A DNA stretch of 64,000 bases, from positions 1 through 64,000 of the IMG/VR virus record IMGVR_UViG_3300032246_002986. One strand, written 5' to 3'. The stretch comes from a virus. Under the pieces are notes generated by a model. That model did no database searches. It was given only the letters and a program-made list of their open reading frames with translations, and was not told where the DNA came from. Shown piece after piece: positions 13,876-22,715 of this stretch. Numbering within the stretch: position 1 is the first letter of the stretch; every line of letters begins with the position of its first letter. The position numbers and the translations under genes were made by a program.

Positions 13876-14775
13876 ATGAATATTGTCATCACCGGCGGTA
13901 TGGGTTTCATTGGTCATAATCTGGGACGGCAACTCAAAGCCGAAGGGCACACTGTGACCGCACTGGATGATCTGAGATTTGTCACAGACAGTCTGTACAA
14001 CTACCGCAATGTACACAGTTACGATGAGCTAAAGATTGCGGACTGCACCAGGCACAATTTCAATCCTGACACAAAAGCAGATGTTGTGATACATTTAGCT
14101 TGCCATCCCAATCAGGCGGCTTTCGACAATGCTGGACTTCGCACAGCCTGGAGCAACACCACTGTAAGCACCAATGTAGTGGCACGATGGGCTGTGAAAC
14201 AAAAAGCAAAATTGATATACTTTAGCAGTAGCATGGTTTACGGCAACTGGAATGGAAAGATCAGCGAAGATGCCGAGCTGGCACCGATCAATGATTATGG
14301 TAGAGCCAAAATGTTCTGTGAACTAGCCATACCAGAAACAGTCACAGATTACGTGATAATCAGACCCACGGCGGTTTATGGTCCAGGAGACAACCCCCGT
14401 CGGTTGATATCCAAATGGATCGATCTGGCCAAAACAGGTCAAGACATACCAGTGGTAGATGATGTCACAGCACTGGATCTCACTCACGTATATGATGTAT
14501 GCCGTGGCATAAAGCAAATCCTTATGTATATGCCTGCTCAACAGACATACAACATCAGTGCAGGCACCAGCGTCAAATTGGCAGAGGTTGCAGATTATAT
14601 TATCTCATCCACTGGCAGCAGCAGTAAAATCGTATACACTGGTAAAGAGACAAATATGCCAGATAGAGGCAGCTTGGACATCACAAAAGCCAACAAACAT
14701 TTATTGTATACCCCGTCTTGGGATTGGACCAACGGGTTGAAAGAAATGATTGAAACACATGATAAACTTCTATAA
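13876..14775 (+). CDS. NAD-dependent sugar epimerase/dehydratase (extended SDR)
   Basis: Predicted to act on a nucleotide-sugar. Rossmann motif G-G-M-G-F-I-G at 7-13, Asp31-Asp32 after the second strand (NAD preference), V-I-H-L-A-C (71-76), S-S-S at 117-119, and catalytic Y141-x3-K145. Length 299 aa fits the family. Substrate cannot be read. It begins one base after thyA and overlaps the DegT-type aminotransferase, so together they probably make an amino-sugar nucleotide, plausibly used by the leftward glycosyltransferase genes. Confidence 0.85.
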   Translation: MNIVITGGMGFIGHNLGRQLKAEGHTVTALDDLRFVTDSLYNYRNVHSYDELKIADCTRHNFNPDTKADVVIHLACHPNQAAFDNAGLRTAWSNTTVSTNVVARWAVKQKAKLIYFSSSMVYGNWNGKISEDAELAPINDYGRAKMFCELAIPETVTDYVIIRPTAVYGPGDNPRRLISKWIDLAKTGQDIPVVDDVTALDLTHVYDVCRGIKQILMYMPAQQTYNISAGTSVKLAEVADYIISSTGSSSKIVYTGKETNMPDRGSLDITKANKHLLYTPSWDWTNGLKEMIETHDKLL

Positions 14776-15841
14776 TGTACAAGAGCAATATGCAGATTGC
14801 AAAGCAGAAATAGATCACGCAGTGCAGGGCGTGATGGCTGGTGGTCAATTCTTCCAGGCAGACTACAACGTTCAGTTGGCAAACATCATCAGCAACAGAT
14901 ATGGATATGCCAATGTGCAGTTGACGAGCAGTTGCACAGCAGCACTACACGCCAGCTTGCTAGCACTAAAACTGCCTGCTAACAGCAACGTAGCTGTGCC
15001 TGCTCTCACATATGTGGCTACAGCACAGGCAGTGATAGCTGCTGGTCACAATCCGGTGTTCATAGACGTGGATAAACATTGGTTGATGGATGTGAACGAT
15101 CTGTACTGGGCTATGTACAGAGAACATAAGATAGCCGCTGTGATAGCTGTGGACTTGTACGGACAGGGCCCTGACATAGAAAAGATAGCGGCCCTGTGTC
15201 GCGATCGTGGCGCCAAACTGATAATAGACGCTGCTCAAAGTTTCGGTCTGCACAGCAAAAAATATAATCAATTGGCAGCAGATGCCATATGTCTCAGTTT
15301 CAATCCCCTGAAAAACCTGGGTGGTATGGGCGGCGGTGCTATTGTCAGCACCCAGCTGGATCCTGTGTTGCTCAGAGCCATATGCCACGAGGGAAAAACC
15401 AGCAGTGGCCCAGCAGGGCAAGCTGAATATCACGGATTAAATTACCGTATGGACAGCGTACAGGCTGCTATGTTGACAGCAAAGTTGCCCTACTATGACC
15501 GTATGAAACAACGTAAATTCGACATCTGTGAACGCTATTACGCAGAGTTTGCAGGGCTTGTGGAAATGCCAGACAGAGCTGACAGCGGGCATCAACATTA
15601 CATCTTTGCTATGGCACCTGACAATGCAGACACAGTGCGACAGAGCCTCAGCAATGCTGGTATAGGCACAAGCAGCCATTATCAGAGACCGCTCACGAGC
15701 GAACCAGCGTTCAGCTGGTATTACAGGACTTGTCCCAAAGCAGATAGATTGGAAGGCCGTATAATCAGCTTGCCAGCTCACTGGCATCTGAGTGATTCAG
15801 ATGTGGACACAGTGGTCAAAGTGGTTAAATCTGCGCTGTGA
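14759..15841 (+). CDS. DegT/DnrJ/EryC1-type PLP aminotransferase
   Basis: PLP-dependent aminotransferase acting on keto-sugar nucleotides. PLP lysine K185 in SFNPLKNLG, I-I-D157-A-A-Q160 binding the PLP ring, and a TSSCTAALH phosphate loop near 56-64. 360 aa, normal length. The ATG at 14759 is preferred over the TTG at 14750. Its last 64 bases overlap, tail to tail, the 3' end of the leftward repeat-containing gene, so the two operons converge with no room for a terminator between them. Confidence 0.88.
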   Translation: MINFYNVQEQYADCKAEIDHAVQGVMAGGQFFQADYNVQLANIISNRYGYANVQLTSSCTAALHASLLALKLPANSNVAVPALTYVATAQAVIAAGHNPVFIDVDKHWLMDVNDLYWAMYREHKIAAVIAVDLYGQGPDIEKIAALCRDRGAKLIIDAAQSFGLHSKKYNQLAADAICLSFNPLKNLGGMGGGAIVSTQLDPVLLRAICHEGKTSSGPAGQAEYHGLNYRMDSVQAAMLTAKLPYYDRMKQRKFDICERYYAEFAGLVEMPDRADSGHQHYIFAMAPDNADTVRQSLSNAGIGTSSHYQRPLTSEPAFSWYYRTCPKADRLEGRIISLPAHWHLSDSDVDTVVKVVKSAL

Positions 15842-18072
15842 CGCTGACTGAAATATTCATCTAACCATCGCCATTCCACGGTTTTCAGCAGTTCGTCGTG
15901 GTACACCAAGCTGCCATAATATTCTATGGCATCTGCTGCGCCCATCAACTGCCAATCTGCATCTGATCCCATGGCATTATGTTGCCACTGATGCAGGCGA
16001 TATTGGCTTTCGATGGTCATTTCACTTATATTGGCATCCAATAATTTGATCACTTCACGAAAAGCGGTACGCCAGCTGATAACCGGATCGGTCAACATTG
16101 TTTCGCTGACTACTTCAGGCACCACCGTGTGTTTTTGTGCCAGTGTTATATCCAACCCACCACGATTGTCCAACATCAGTCTCGCATTATAAGCGATGGG
16201 AGCCATATGCCCATATGTCAGTCCAGTGTTGAGATTACGATTGTGGAATATGTAGTGTTTGGGTTCCTGCCAATAGTCTGGTGTCCAGTTCATCTCGACC
16301 AGGCTGGGCAAAACCTGGCACTTGGCGAATACTGCTATGAACCAGGGCGTGGTGCTCATACTGCTTGCTGCCTTGTAAGCAGCCAATCTGCCATTTACAC
16401 CTGTGAGCAACTTGGCATCAGGACAGATGCTCAGTAACCGCTGGTAATTCGCATCAGCATCTGGTTCGCCATTGCTGATGAAGATAACATCTGTTTTTTC
16501 ATCTGGCGCACAGTATTGTTTTAACAGATATGGATATTGATATATTTCTGTGGCGCAGACACAGTCCCTGGGTACCAGACTGATGCTGTGGCTTTTATTG
16601 AGTGCCATCACTGGTCTTTTTTCCCACAGGCACACGATAGGTTGCTCAGGCACAGATAGACCGCTGGGCACGAACAGGCTATACAAAGCGTGATCGCGTT
16701 TGATCAATGCCTCAGATAGACTGTCATTGTCATATGATACCACTGGCCAGGGTTTACGTTTCACGCTGCTGTGATCGAAATTGAATTCCATCTTGTCGGG
16801 GTCGAAACTAGGCACGTGTATGAGGAACGTATCACCTTTCTCACAATCGCCACTGGGCCAACAATGCACCTGATGCCTCTGATCCAGGTCGGGCAACCAG
16901 TGGAAATCGAATCCAGTATAGTCACAACAGTCTGCTATGATCCACAGCCATTCCTGTTCAGCTTTGTTCACAGCATTACGGATGCTCTGCTGCATCGTGG
17001 TTATCAGTTTGACGTTATAATCTGCGGTGTGTGGTTGCAGGCCCGTGTCCAGGTTACACACATTGGTATGGTGCTGTAATTGTTGCTGGGTATGGTAATA
17101 TTTGTACCCGGCGAAATCTGAGATGGCGTCCTGGTGTATCAGCCAGGTATAACTCAACTGTTGTTTGTCTCTGAGAGCGAAGCAATGGATGTATCTGGTG
17201 TCCCAGGCATCTGGTAACCAATCGAACGCTGCATCATCATACTGTATGCGTCGGTCTGCTATCCAGGTCCACTCCCTGCCTTGTGCTAATTCACAGGCAG
17301 CGTGGTAATCAGGCTTCTGTTTGCTGTGATCCTGCCAATATAACACAGGTGTCACATCGGCTTTGAATCTCAGATCGCTTTTACGGTATATGGTATGGTC
17401 CAGGCCGTCCCTGTTTACTAGCCTGGTATAACTGAGGCTTTCTGTGCCAGCTAGGCAGAACGCCTGTGTGCTGTACTGATCCCAGGCATCTGGTAACCAA
17501 CTCCAATCCCAACCAGTGTAGTCCACACGGTTATCAGCCAGCCAGGCCCATCGGACATCTTCAGGTATGGTGTCAGTGTCATAATAGATGGGCGTGTATT
17601 TCAGGCGCAGATCGCTTTTATGGTATTTCTTTATCTTGCTACCACGTGCCAGCCTGGTATAGCTCAGCTGCTGTGTGCCGGCCATTGCGAATTCGTGATC
17701 CTGATCCCAATCATAGATGCTGGGGAACCAAAGGAAATCGAATCCTTCATAACTGACTTCCTGATCAGTGTGCCATTGCCATAAGCCAGATGCCGCTCTT
17801 CTGACCGGTATCAGTGTATCATAAAAATGTTCGCCACTGCTGTCAGCTGTCAGCAACCAAGTGGTATAACACTCTGGATTGTTGTGGCTGGGCCAGGCGT
17901 GATTGAACTTGGTTTGATGCCTGTGTGGTATGAATCTTAGATCGAAATTGGTGTAATCTACGGCACGATGTAGCAACCACACAAACTCCGTGTTGGCTGC
18001 TGCTAATGCACTGGCTTTTAATTGTTGTATATCGGTACAATCGTCATAATCGTACCAGTAGATGTCAAACAT
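15778..18072 (-). CDS. Large repeat protein with degenerate glycosyltransferase-like C-terminus (764 aa)
   Basis: Last gene of the leftward operon. Residues about 30-420 hold five related units (near 30-75, 98-145, 175-220, 268-313, 375-420) with a core W-x-W-I/L-A-D-x-R-x-D-Y-T-G-F-D-x-x-W-L-P-D and a trailing L-S-Y-T-x-L strand. Residues about 510-680 match the GT-like protein at 27867-28799 (an F-I-S-N-G-E-P-D-A-D-A-N-Y segment against F-L-S-Y-D-E-P-D-A-D-E-N-F). Where that protein has the metal motif D-G-D, this one has F-A-K-C near residue 580, so catalysis by this domain is doubtful. The repeats may bind sugar or protein. Function unknown; the repeat and the GT relation are read directly. 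Confidence 0.75.
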   Translation of the reverse strand: MFDIYWYDYDDCTDIQQLKASALAAANTEFVWLLHRAVDYTNFDLRFIPHRHQTKFNHAWPSHNNPECYTTWLLTADSSGEHFYDTLIPVRRAASGLWQWHTDQEVSYEGFDFLWFPSIYDWDQDHEFAMAGTQQLSYTRLARGSKIKKYHKSDLRLKYTPIYYDTDTIPEDVRWAWLADNRVDYTGWDWSWLPDAWDQYSTQAFCLAGTESLSYTRLVNRDGLDHTIYRKSDLRFKADVTPVLYWQDHSKQKPDYHAACELAQGREWTWIADRRIQYDDAAFDWLPDAWDTRYIHCFALRDKQQLSYTWLIHQDAISDFAGYKYYHTQQQLQHHTNVCNLDTGLQPHTADYNVKLITTMQQSIRNAVNKAEQEWLWIIADCCDYTGFDFHWLPDLDQRHQVHCWPSGDCEKGDTFLIHVPSFDPDKMEFNFDHSSVKRKPWPVVSYDNDSLSEALIKRDHALYSLFVPSGLSVPEQPIVCLWEKRPVMALNKSHSISLVPRDCVCATEIYQYPYLLKQYCAPDEKTDVIFISNGEPDADANYQRLLSICPDAKLLTGVNGRLAAYKAASSMSTTPWFIAVFAKCQVLPSLVEMNWTPDYWQEPKHYIFHNRNLNTGLTYGHMAPIAYNARLMLDNRGGLDITLAQKHTVVPEVVSETMLTDPVISWRTAFREVIKLLDANISEMTIESQYRLHQWQHNAMGSDADWQLMGAADAIEYYGSLVYHDELLKTVEWRWLDEYFSQRHSADLTTLTTVSTSESLRCQ
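16813..17985 (-). repeat. Five imperfect protein repeats within the 764-aa gene
   Basis: Five tandem copies of a unit of about 70-105 residues, sharing the W-x-W...D-Y-x-G-F-D-x-x-W-L-P-D core and a later S-Y-T strand. At DNA level parts remain near-identical: CCCAGGCATCTGGTAACCA occurs in two neighbouring copies (around 17203 and 17484), showing relatively recent duplication. Confidence 0.75.
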
Positions 18073-19156
18073 GACTCTGATAACCTGGCATCAAGTATGC
18101 TATCTGACGCTGTTCATAGTCTGCATCAGCCCAGTTATAATCGTATACAGCCACATCTGTGCCCACTTGCAGGCTATAGATGTCAAGATGACGGCTCATG
18201 GTATTCCAGATGCTTTCCACGTCGGTTGTACCGAAACTACGTTTAAAATCTATCCGGCCTATTTCCAGATAACCAAGGCTCAATTCCGGGTCAGCAGGAT
18301 CATATCCCTGGCGTTCCAACCAGATGTTGAAATCATCTATTTCCTGCGTATGCCAGGGTTGATTGCCATAAGTTATGTCACGTCCCCATTCGATGTCGAA
18401 CTCACCGCTGTAGTATTGCAGGTGCGTGATGGCATCGCAAGTGGCTGCATCTATATCTGGTGCGCCTTCGTCTCTGAACACTTCCATAAGTGTCTTGCCT
18501 ATCTGTGTCCAGTGCATATACACGTGGCCAAACTTGCGATCGAAACCGTTGGCAGCAAATCCTTTACGATGTTCTCGATTGAGTTTATATCTGCGAGCAT
18601 TCAGGAATGTGGTTATCTGGCTGGGCCTGACCCACTCGGGTGTGTAATGTGCTTTACGCAGGCTCAGACATAATGTCTCTATTTCGTGACACAGATTGTT
18701 CAGTTGTCTGATGCTGTACTTGGTTGCAGCATCTACTTTCTTGTAGTAATCACTGAGATTTTCCACAGTGCCTTGCAGATGCTCAAAATGATTGTGTATG
18801 AGATTCATAATATCATGGTTGGGTCCACCACCGCGCTCACCAGGAATATTAACATCAGTAAAAGGCACCATCACTTGATCCGGAGCGATCAGATCTATTT
18901 GCGGATAATCTGGTATACCTGTATTGATCTGCTGGATATGTCTGTTCAATTGTTCACACAAGTATGATAGATCACGCTGTGTCCTGGGCCAACCGTGCCA
19001 GCAGTAATTCTTTTCCAGATGGCTATTTTTCTGTATTTCTTGTTGCAAGGCACACAACCAGTCTGCTGCCAGTTCTGTGCCATTGCCATTGATATGTATG
19101 GGTAATAATTCCAAGGGAAACAGTGGATTTCTAACCGTCATTATTAAATCATTCAT
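18065..19156 (-). CDS. Unknown protein of the radical-SAM/glycosyltransferase operon (363 aa)
   Basis: Overlaps both neighbours by 8 bases and has GGAG before its ATG. No enzyme motif recognised. It is rich in Trp, His and Tyr, with a polar N-terminal domain (LELLPIHINGNG at about 16-27), PGERGGGPNHDIMN near 105-118, a long helical segment (about 120-175), and a C-terminal region with GYLEIGRIDFKRSFGT and DIYSLQVGTDVAVYDYNW. No signal or membrane segment. Placed between the radical-SAM genes and the repeat protein, it is a candidate substrate, scaffold or a new enzyme of this system. Confidence 0.6.
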   Translation of the reverse strand: MNDLIMTVRNPLFPLELLPIHINGNGTELAADWLCALQQEIQKNSHLEKNYCWHGWPRTQRDLSYLCEQLNRHIQQINTGIPDYPQIDLIAPDQVMVPFTDVNIPGERGGGPNHDIMNLIHNHFEHLQGTVENLSDYYKKVDAATKYSIRQLNNLCHEIETLCLSLRKAHYTPEWVRPSQITTFLNARRYKLNREHRKGFAANGFDRKFGHVYMHWTQIGKTLMEVFRDEGAPDIDAATCDAITHLQYYSGEFDIEWGRDITYGNQPWHTQEIDDFNIWLERQGYDPADPELSLGYLEIGRIDFKRSFGTTDVESIWNTMSRHLDIYSLQVGTDVAVYDYNWADADYEQRQIAYLMPGYQSHV

Positions 19157-20434
19157 CGATGCTTCTCCACCAGTCTTGAGCTGGCTTGTATGCTGATAAT
19201 ATACTATCCATAGTCAGATTGCAAGTTCTTATTTGCTCTAATTTCTGGATATGTGCTTTGCCTCGGCGAGCAGCCTGCTGATACTCATCTGGCCACTGCT
19301 CTGCGAATGTTGGTCTGGTTTTTAGATGCTGTAACACTTCCACGATGCTGCGATTACGATCAGATATTTCCGATATTATCTGATCTACCCAGGGTTCCAG
19401 GATGTGTCTGGGTAATGCCAGTGGGCTCATCATTATGTCTGGTGTGAAGGCGAATACAACCTTGCTCAATATGCCAATATCAAGATCAGCACCAAGAGCC
19501 ACAATACCGGCAATATCGGCAAGGCCAGGTAGAGTAAGAGTATGATCAAGACGAATTTGAGCAGGTCGTCGTTGGTGTTTAATGCCCTCTCTAATATTAC
19601 GAACAAAAGTATCATAATCAAGACCAGTTCTAACATATTCGCCTATGGCTCCTGTTGCGTCCAGACTGGCACATATCTCCCAGTGTGGAAAATTATCCAG
19701 CAGTTGATAAAGGTTACCCTTCTTGTCGTTTATATAGCTGAGGTTGGTGTTGTACCTGATGCGAACCTGATCAGCATATCCCAGCTCTACGATACGATGC
19801 ATGAATTCCCAGTGTTCTTCATACAGCAGTGGTTCTCCACCCACCCAGTATATTTCTCTAACTGATTTATTTTCGATGGCGTTGCGGAATTCTGGTATCA
19901 CAGTATCGCGAACAAAGTGTCTGATCTTGTGACGATTTTCTGGTCGCATCCAATGGTTTTTGGGATTGGCCAGATCCACCATATTGTTCTTTTGAACTTC
20001 TATCTCCCATTTGCTGCTGAGCATATCACCACACATACGGCAACTGAAGTTGCAAACGTTACTGTAACGATAGTCCCAGCTTATGGGGCTCAGACTGGTG
20101 GTGCCGTCGGCTGCGGTATGGTTAAGGATATCATCTCGCAGGTGACCGAACAGGTGTCCGAAATAATCGCGGTAAACACTAGTGTTGAGAAGTTTTTTAT
20201 CGCACACTTGACATTCGTCAGGTACTTGGCCACTGAGCCATTTGGTACGTACCTGTCTCACGTGCTCGCTGTTCCACCATTGATCCAATGCCAGCGGACG
20301 GAATTCTCCGTCACCGCCTGCCGTGTCTATGTATTGACGAAAATTTTGGGCAGGTTCTCTGCTCGCACAACATAGACGGCGTTCTCCTTGAGGACTGATG
20401 TAAGTGTGTGTCCAGGGTGCGACACAAAAATCAT
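19149..20434 (-). CDS. Radical-SAM protein 1, with apparent frameshift near its start
   Basis: Core C-N-F-S-C-R-M-C (Cx3Cx2C) and V-G-G-E-P, so a [4Fe-4S]/SAM enzyme. The uninterrupted frame has no good start: its first candidate is a TTG at 20288, which cuts off a conserved N-terminal F-C-V-A-P-W...L-C-C cluster that is readable upstream. The ATG at 20434, in an ATGA overlap with the preceding stop, is one frame off; a single extra T in the TTTTT run at 20426-20430, or a -1 slip there, would give M-I-F-C-V-A-P-W and a protein of about 428 aa like its neighbours. A D-E-C-Q-V-C pair completes the N-terminal cluster motif. Substrate unknown. Confidence 0.78.
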
Positions 20435-21678
20435 TTGCAGAGATGACCGTAATCCTTTTCTAACCAGGGAAATATTTGCCGCCAATCGGTATTACGACGC
20501 CGATCTATTTCATTTAAAAATATCAATAATTTTCTTATCTCATCCAGATTCTGGTTGTTGCTGTATATTTCCTTTATCAGACCAACAAAATAATCTTTTT
20601 GTCCTAGATAATTGATTTTATCAAATTTAACCAAGCTGCGATTTAAATCTTTGCTGAAATATTTTCCAAAGATGTTGGGAGCCAGATAGGATGGTTTAAC
20701 GATGGGCATAAACCAAAAATAAACAGGATTTATTTTGTTCCAGGTGTTGATCTTTTCTATAAGATCAGGTAATGTTTTCAAACCGATGTTGGTCAAAGCA
20801 GCATTGACAGTCACAGTGATTGATTTCTGTTGCAAGATGTAAACGAAATTTTCTTCCCACTGTTTCAGATCCAGACCAGTGCGGATGTATTCTGCTTCAG
20901 GTCCCCAGCAATCCAAACTGCAGGTTATCTGTAGGCTGCCTATCTGCTTATCGGTTATCAATTGATTGAATTTATCTATATACTTCTGCAACTTCCATTT
21001 GCTGGTTTTCAAATTAGTGAAAATGACTATTTTTATTTCTGGGTTGGAGTGTTTGCGGAAAAATTCCAAACACTCGTCCATCTCTTTCTGGAAAAATGGT
21101 TCTCCACCCAATATCTGCAATATCTTTATGTGCTGGTAATTTTTTTCCAGATATATCCATAACTGTTGTTTCAATTGATCATAATTTTTACCGTTGGCCA
21201 TGTCATTACTTTTGACTATTTCACTGTCTATGCGGATACTGCCGAATTTTTTCAATTCCTGTTCCCATACACTGCTGTAATAGGGCCCACAATAGATGCA
21301 ACTCATGTTACAGATATTATTGAAATATATTTCCAAGGTAGTGGGTGTGACGTTTGTAGCCAGGGGATTTTCTGATAATTCATGGGGAGTGTGTTCTCCT
21401 GAAAAATCTTGTTTGATGACTCGCTCACTTACACCCCCGGCCTGTTCGATATCTCGACAGTACTCACAACCATTTCCGGGCCATTGGCCCTGTAACATAG
21501 CTTCTCTATCTCTTATCTTTACAGGTAAATTATGAAAATCCTGGAAATTTTCCACAGTAAGGTCTGTCTGCTTGCAACGATGACAACTACTGGTGGTCTC
21601 CCTGTGCAAGAACACCGTGCTCCAGTTCCATTTTAGCCTGCAGGCAGTGGCGGTTTTGATGGGAAATTCTGACGTCAT
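20431..21678 (-). CDS. Radical-SAM protein 2 (415 aa)
   Basis: C123-x3-C127-x2-C130 (CNMSCIYC) for the SAM-bound cluster and L-G-G-E-P for SAM binding. Upstream of it lies a second cysteine set (C13-R-L-K-W, S-C32-H-R-C35, G-C71-E-Y-C74), arranged as in proteins 6 and 7, so it may carry an auxiliary Fe-S cluster in an N-terminal twitch-like domain. More AT-rich and Lys/Asn-rich than proteins 4-7. ATGA overlap with protein 3's stop; the overlap at its own stop leads into protein 1. Substrate unknown. Confidence 0.85.
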   Translation of the reverse strand: MTSEFPIKTATACRLKWNWSTVFLHRETTSSCHRCKQTDLTVENFQDFHNLPVKIRDREAMLQGQWPGNGCEYCRDIEQAGGVSERVIKQDFSGEHTPHELSENPLATNVTPTTLEIYFNNICNMSCIYCGPYYSSVWEQELKKFGSIRIDSEIVKSNDMANGKNYDQLKQQLWIYLEKNYQHIKILQILGGEPFFQKEMDECLEFFRKHSNPEIKIVIFTNLKTSKWKLQKYIDKFNQLITDKQIGSLQITCSLDCWGPEAEYIRTGLDLKQWEENFVYILQQKSITVTVNAALTNIGLKTLPDLIEKINTWNKINPVYFWFMPIVKPSYLAPNIFGKYFSKDLNRSLVKFDKINYLGQKDYFVGLIKEIYSNNQNLDEIRKLLIFLNEIDRRRNTDWRQIFPWLEKDYGHLCK

Positions 21679-22715
21679 AGGTTGTTCACCGGTAAGTTGG
21701 CAACGTTTTTCAGATAATCGATATTATCTAAATATTGTTGGTGTCTGGGATGTGCGGGTTTCCATACTGCTTGATCGTCGAAATTAGGATAGGTGTTCCA
21801 GTCCAGGATTTTAGTAAAGTTGATCTTCCACCTGGGATATTCAGACATAAATTGTTTTGCCAACAATAGGTCATCCAGATTAAGAGCTTGCACTACATAG
21901 GAAAAATTTACCTGTAGCTCAGGTTTGGTATCCCTGAGCCAATGTAGATTTTCCAGGAGATTTTTATAATTTCCACCACGTCTGACCTGCTCATATACAG
22001 GTTTACTGAAAGCGTCGATGGATATTTCCACCTGTTTGATTTTATCTTCCATATGTGACAATTTGTGCCATCTGTCTTTCATCAACAGTCCATTGGTCCG
22101 CAATTTTATCTCACTCTCTGGATGATTCAACTGGAATTTAGTCACAAAGTCAATGTACAGATTGCTGGCAAATAAATCGCCATCGCCAAATAAGGTAAGT
22201 TTCAAAGGATGCTGGTATACATTGATCAACTGCGCCAGCTTGTCCAGTATTCGTTGTTTCTTGTCATATTCAGGACCGGATTTGTAGTACACGAATTCAT
22301 TACGACAACTGGGACAGGTCAGATTGCAACTGCGATCCACTGCTATCTCGATGATATAGGGTCTAGCTACTGTGGGCAATGATGATAAACCAGTGCGATT
22401 GCCTTTTAAAAAACTACAGATATTCAAAGCACAGTATCTGTAACTGCCATCCGCTACGCCGGATTGGATTTCTTTGGCTCTGGGACTGGCCATTATTTCT
22501 TCCAATGAGCCAAAGTCTTGCAGATTGCCCACGCTTATGGGCAACCATTCGCTGCAACCACATACAAAGCAGCGTCCCTGATGATCTATGTTTAGGCTAT
22601 TCCAGGGATATTCACATATGCAATCTAATTTTAAATCTTTATCGAAATCCATTTTGTGTACGCGATACTTGAATCGCATATCTGGATCAAGATCTTTGAA
22701 AGTTATCTTACTCAT
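21675..22715 (-). CDS. Radical-SAM protein 3, divergent (346 aa)
   Basis: Cluster motif C130-x3-C134-x2-C137 (CNLTCPSC), but the usual G-G-E-P is replaced by G-D-G-D-L. The N-terminal cysteine set (C32-I-C34-E-Y-P-W, C49-F-V-C52-G-C54, Y-C95-x4-C100) is richer than in the other six and resembles a SPASM-type cluster domain placed before the core. It lacks the extra C-terminal region of its neighbours. Probably a different reaction or substrate. Overlaps protein 4 by 8 bases. Confidence 0.83.
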   Translation of the reverse strand: MSKITFKDLDPDMRFKYRVHKMDFDKDLKLDCICEYPWNSLNIDHQGRCFVCGCSEWLPISVGNLQDFGSLEEIMASPRAKEIQSGVADGSYRYCALNICSFLKGNRTGLSSLPTVARPYIIEIAVDRSCNLTCPSCRNEFVYYKSGPEYDKKQRILDKLAQLINVYQHPLKLTLFGDGDLFASNLYIDFVTKFQLNHPESEIKLRTNGLLMKDRWHKLSHMEDKIKQVEISIDAFSKPVYEQVRRGGNYKNLLENLHWLRDTKPELQVNFSYVVQALNLDDLLLAKQFMSEYPRWKINFTKILDWNTYPNFDDQAVWKPAHPRHQQYLDNIDYLKNVANLPVNNL

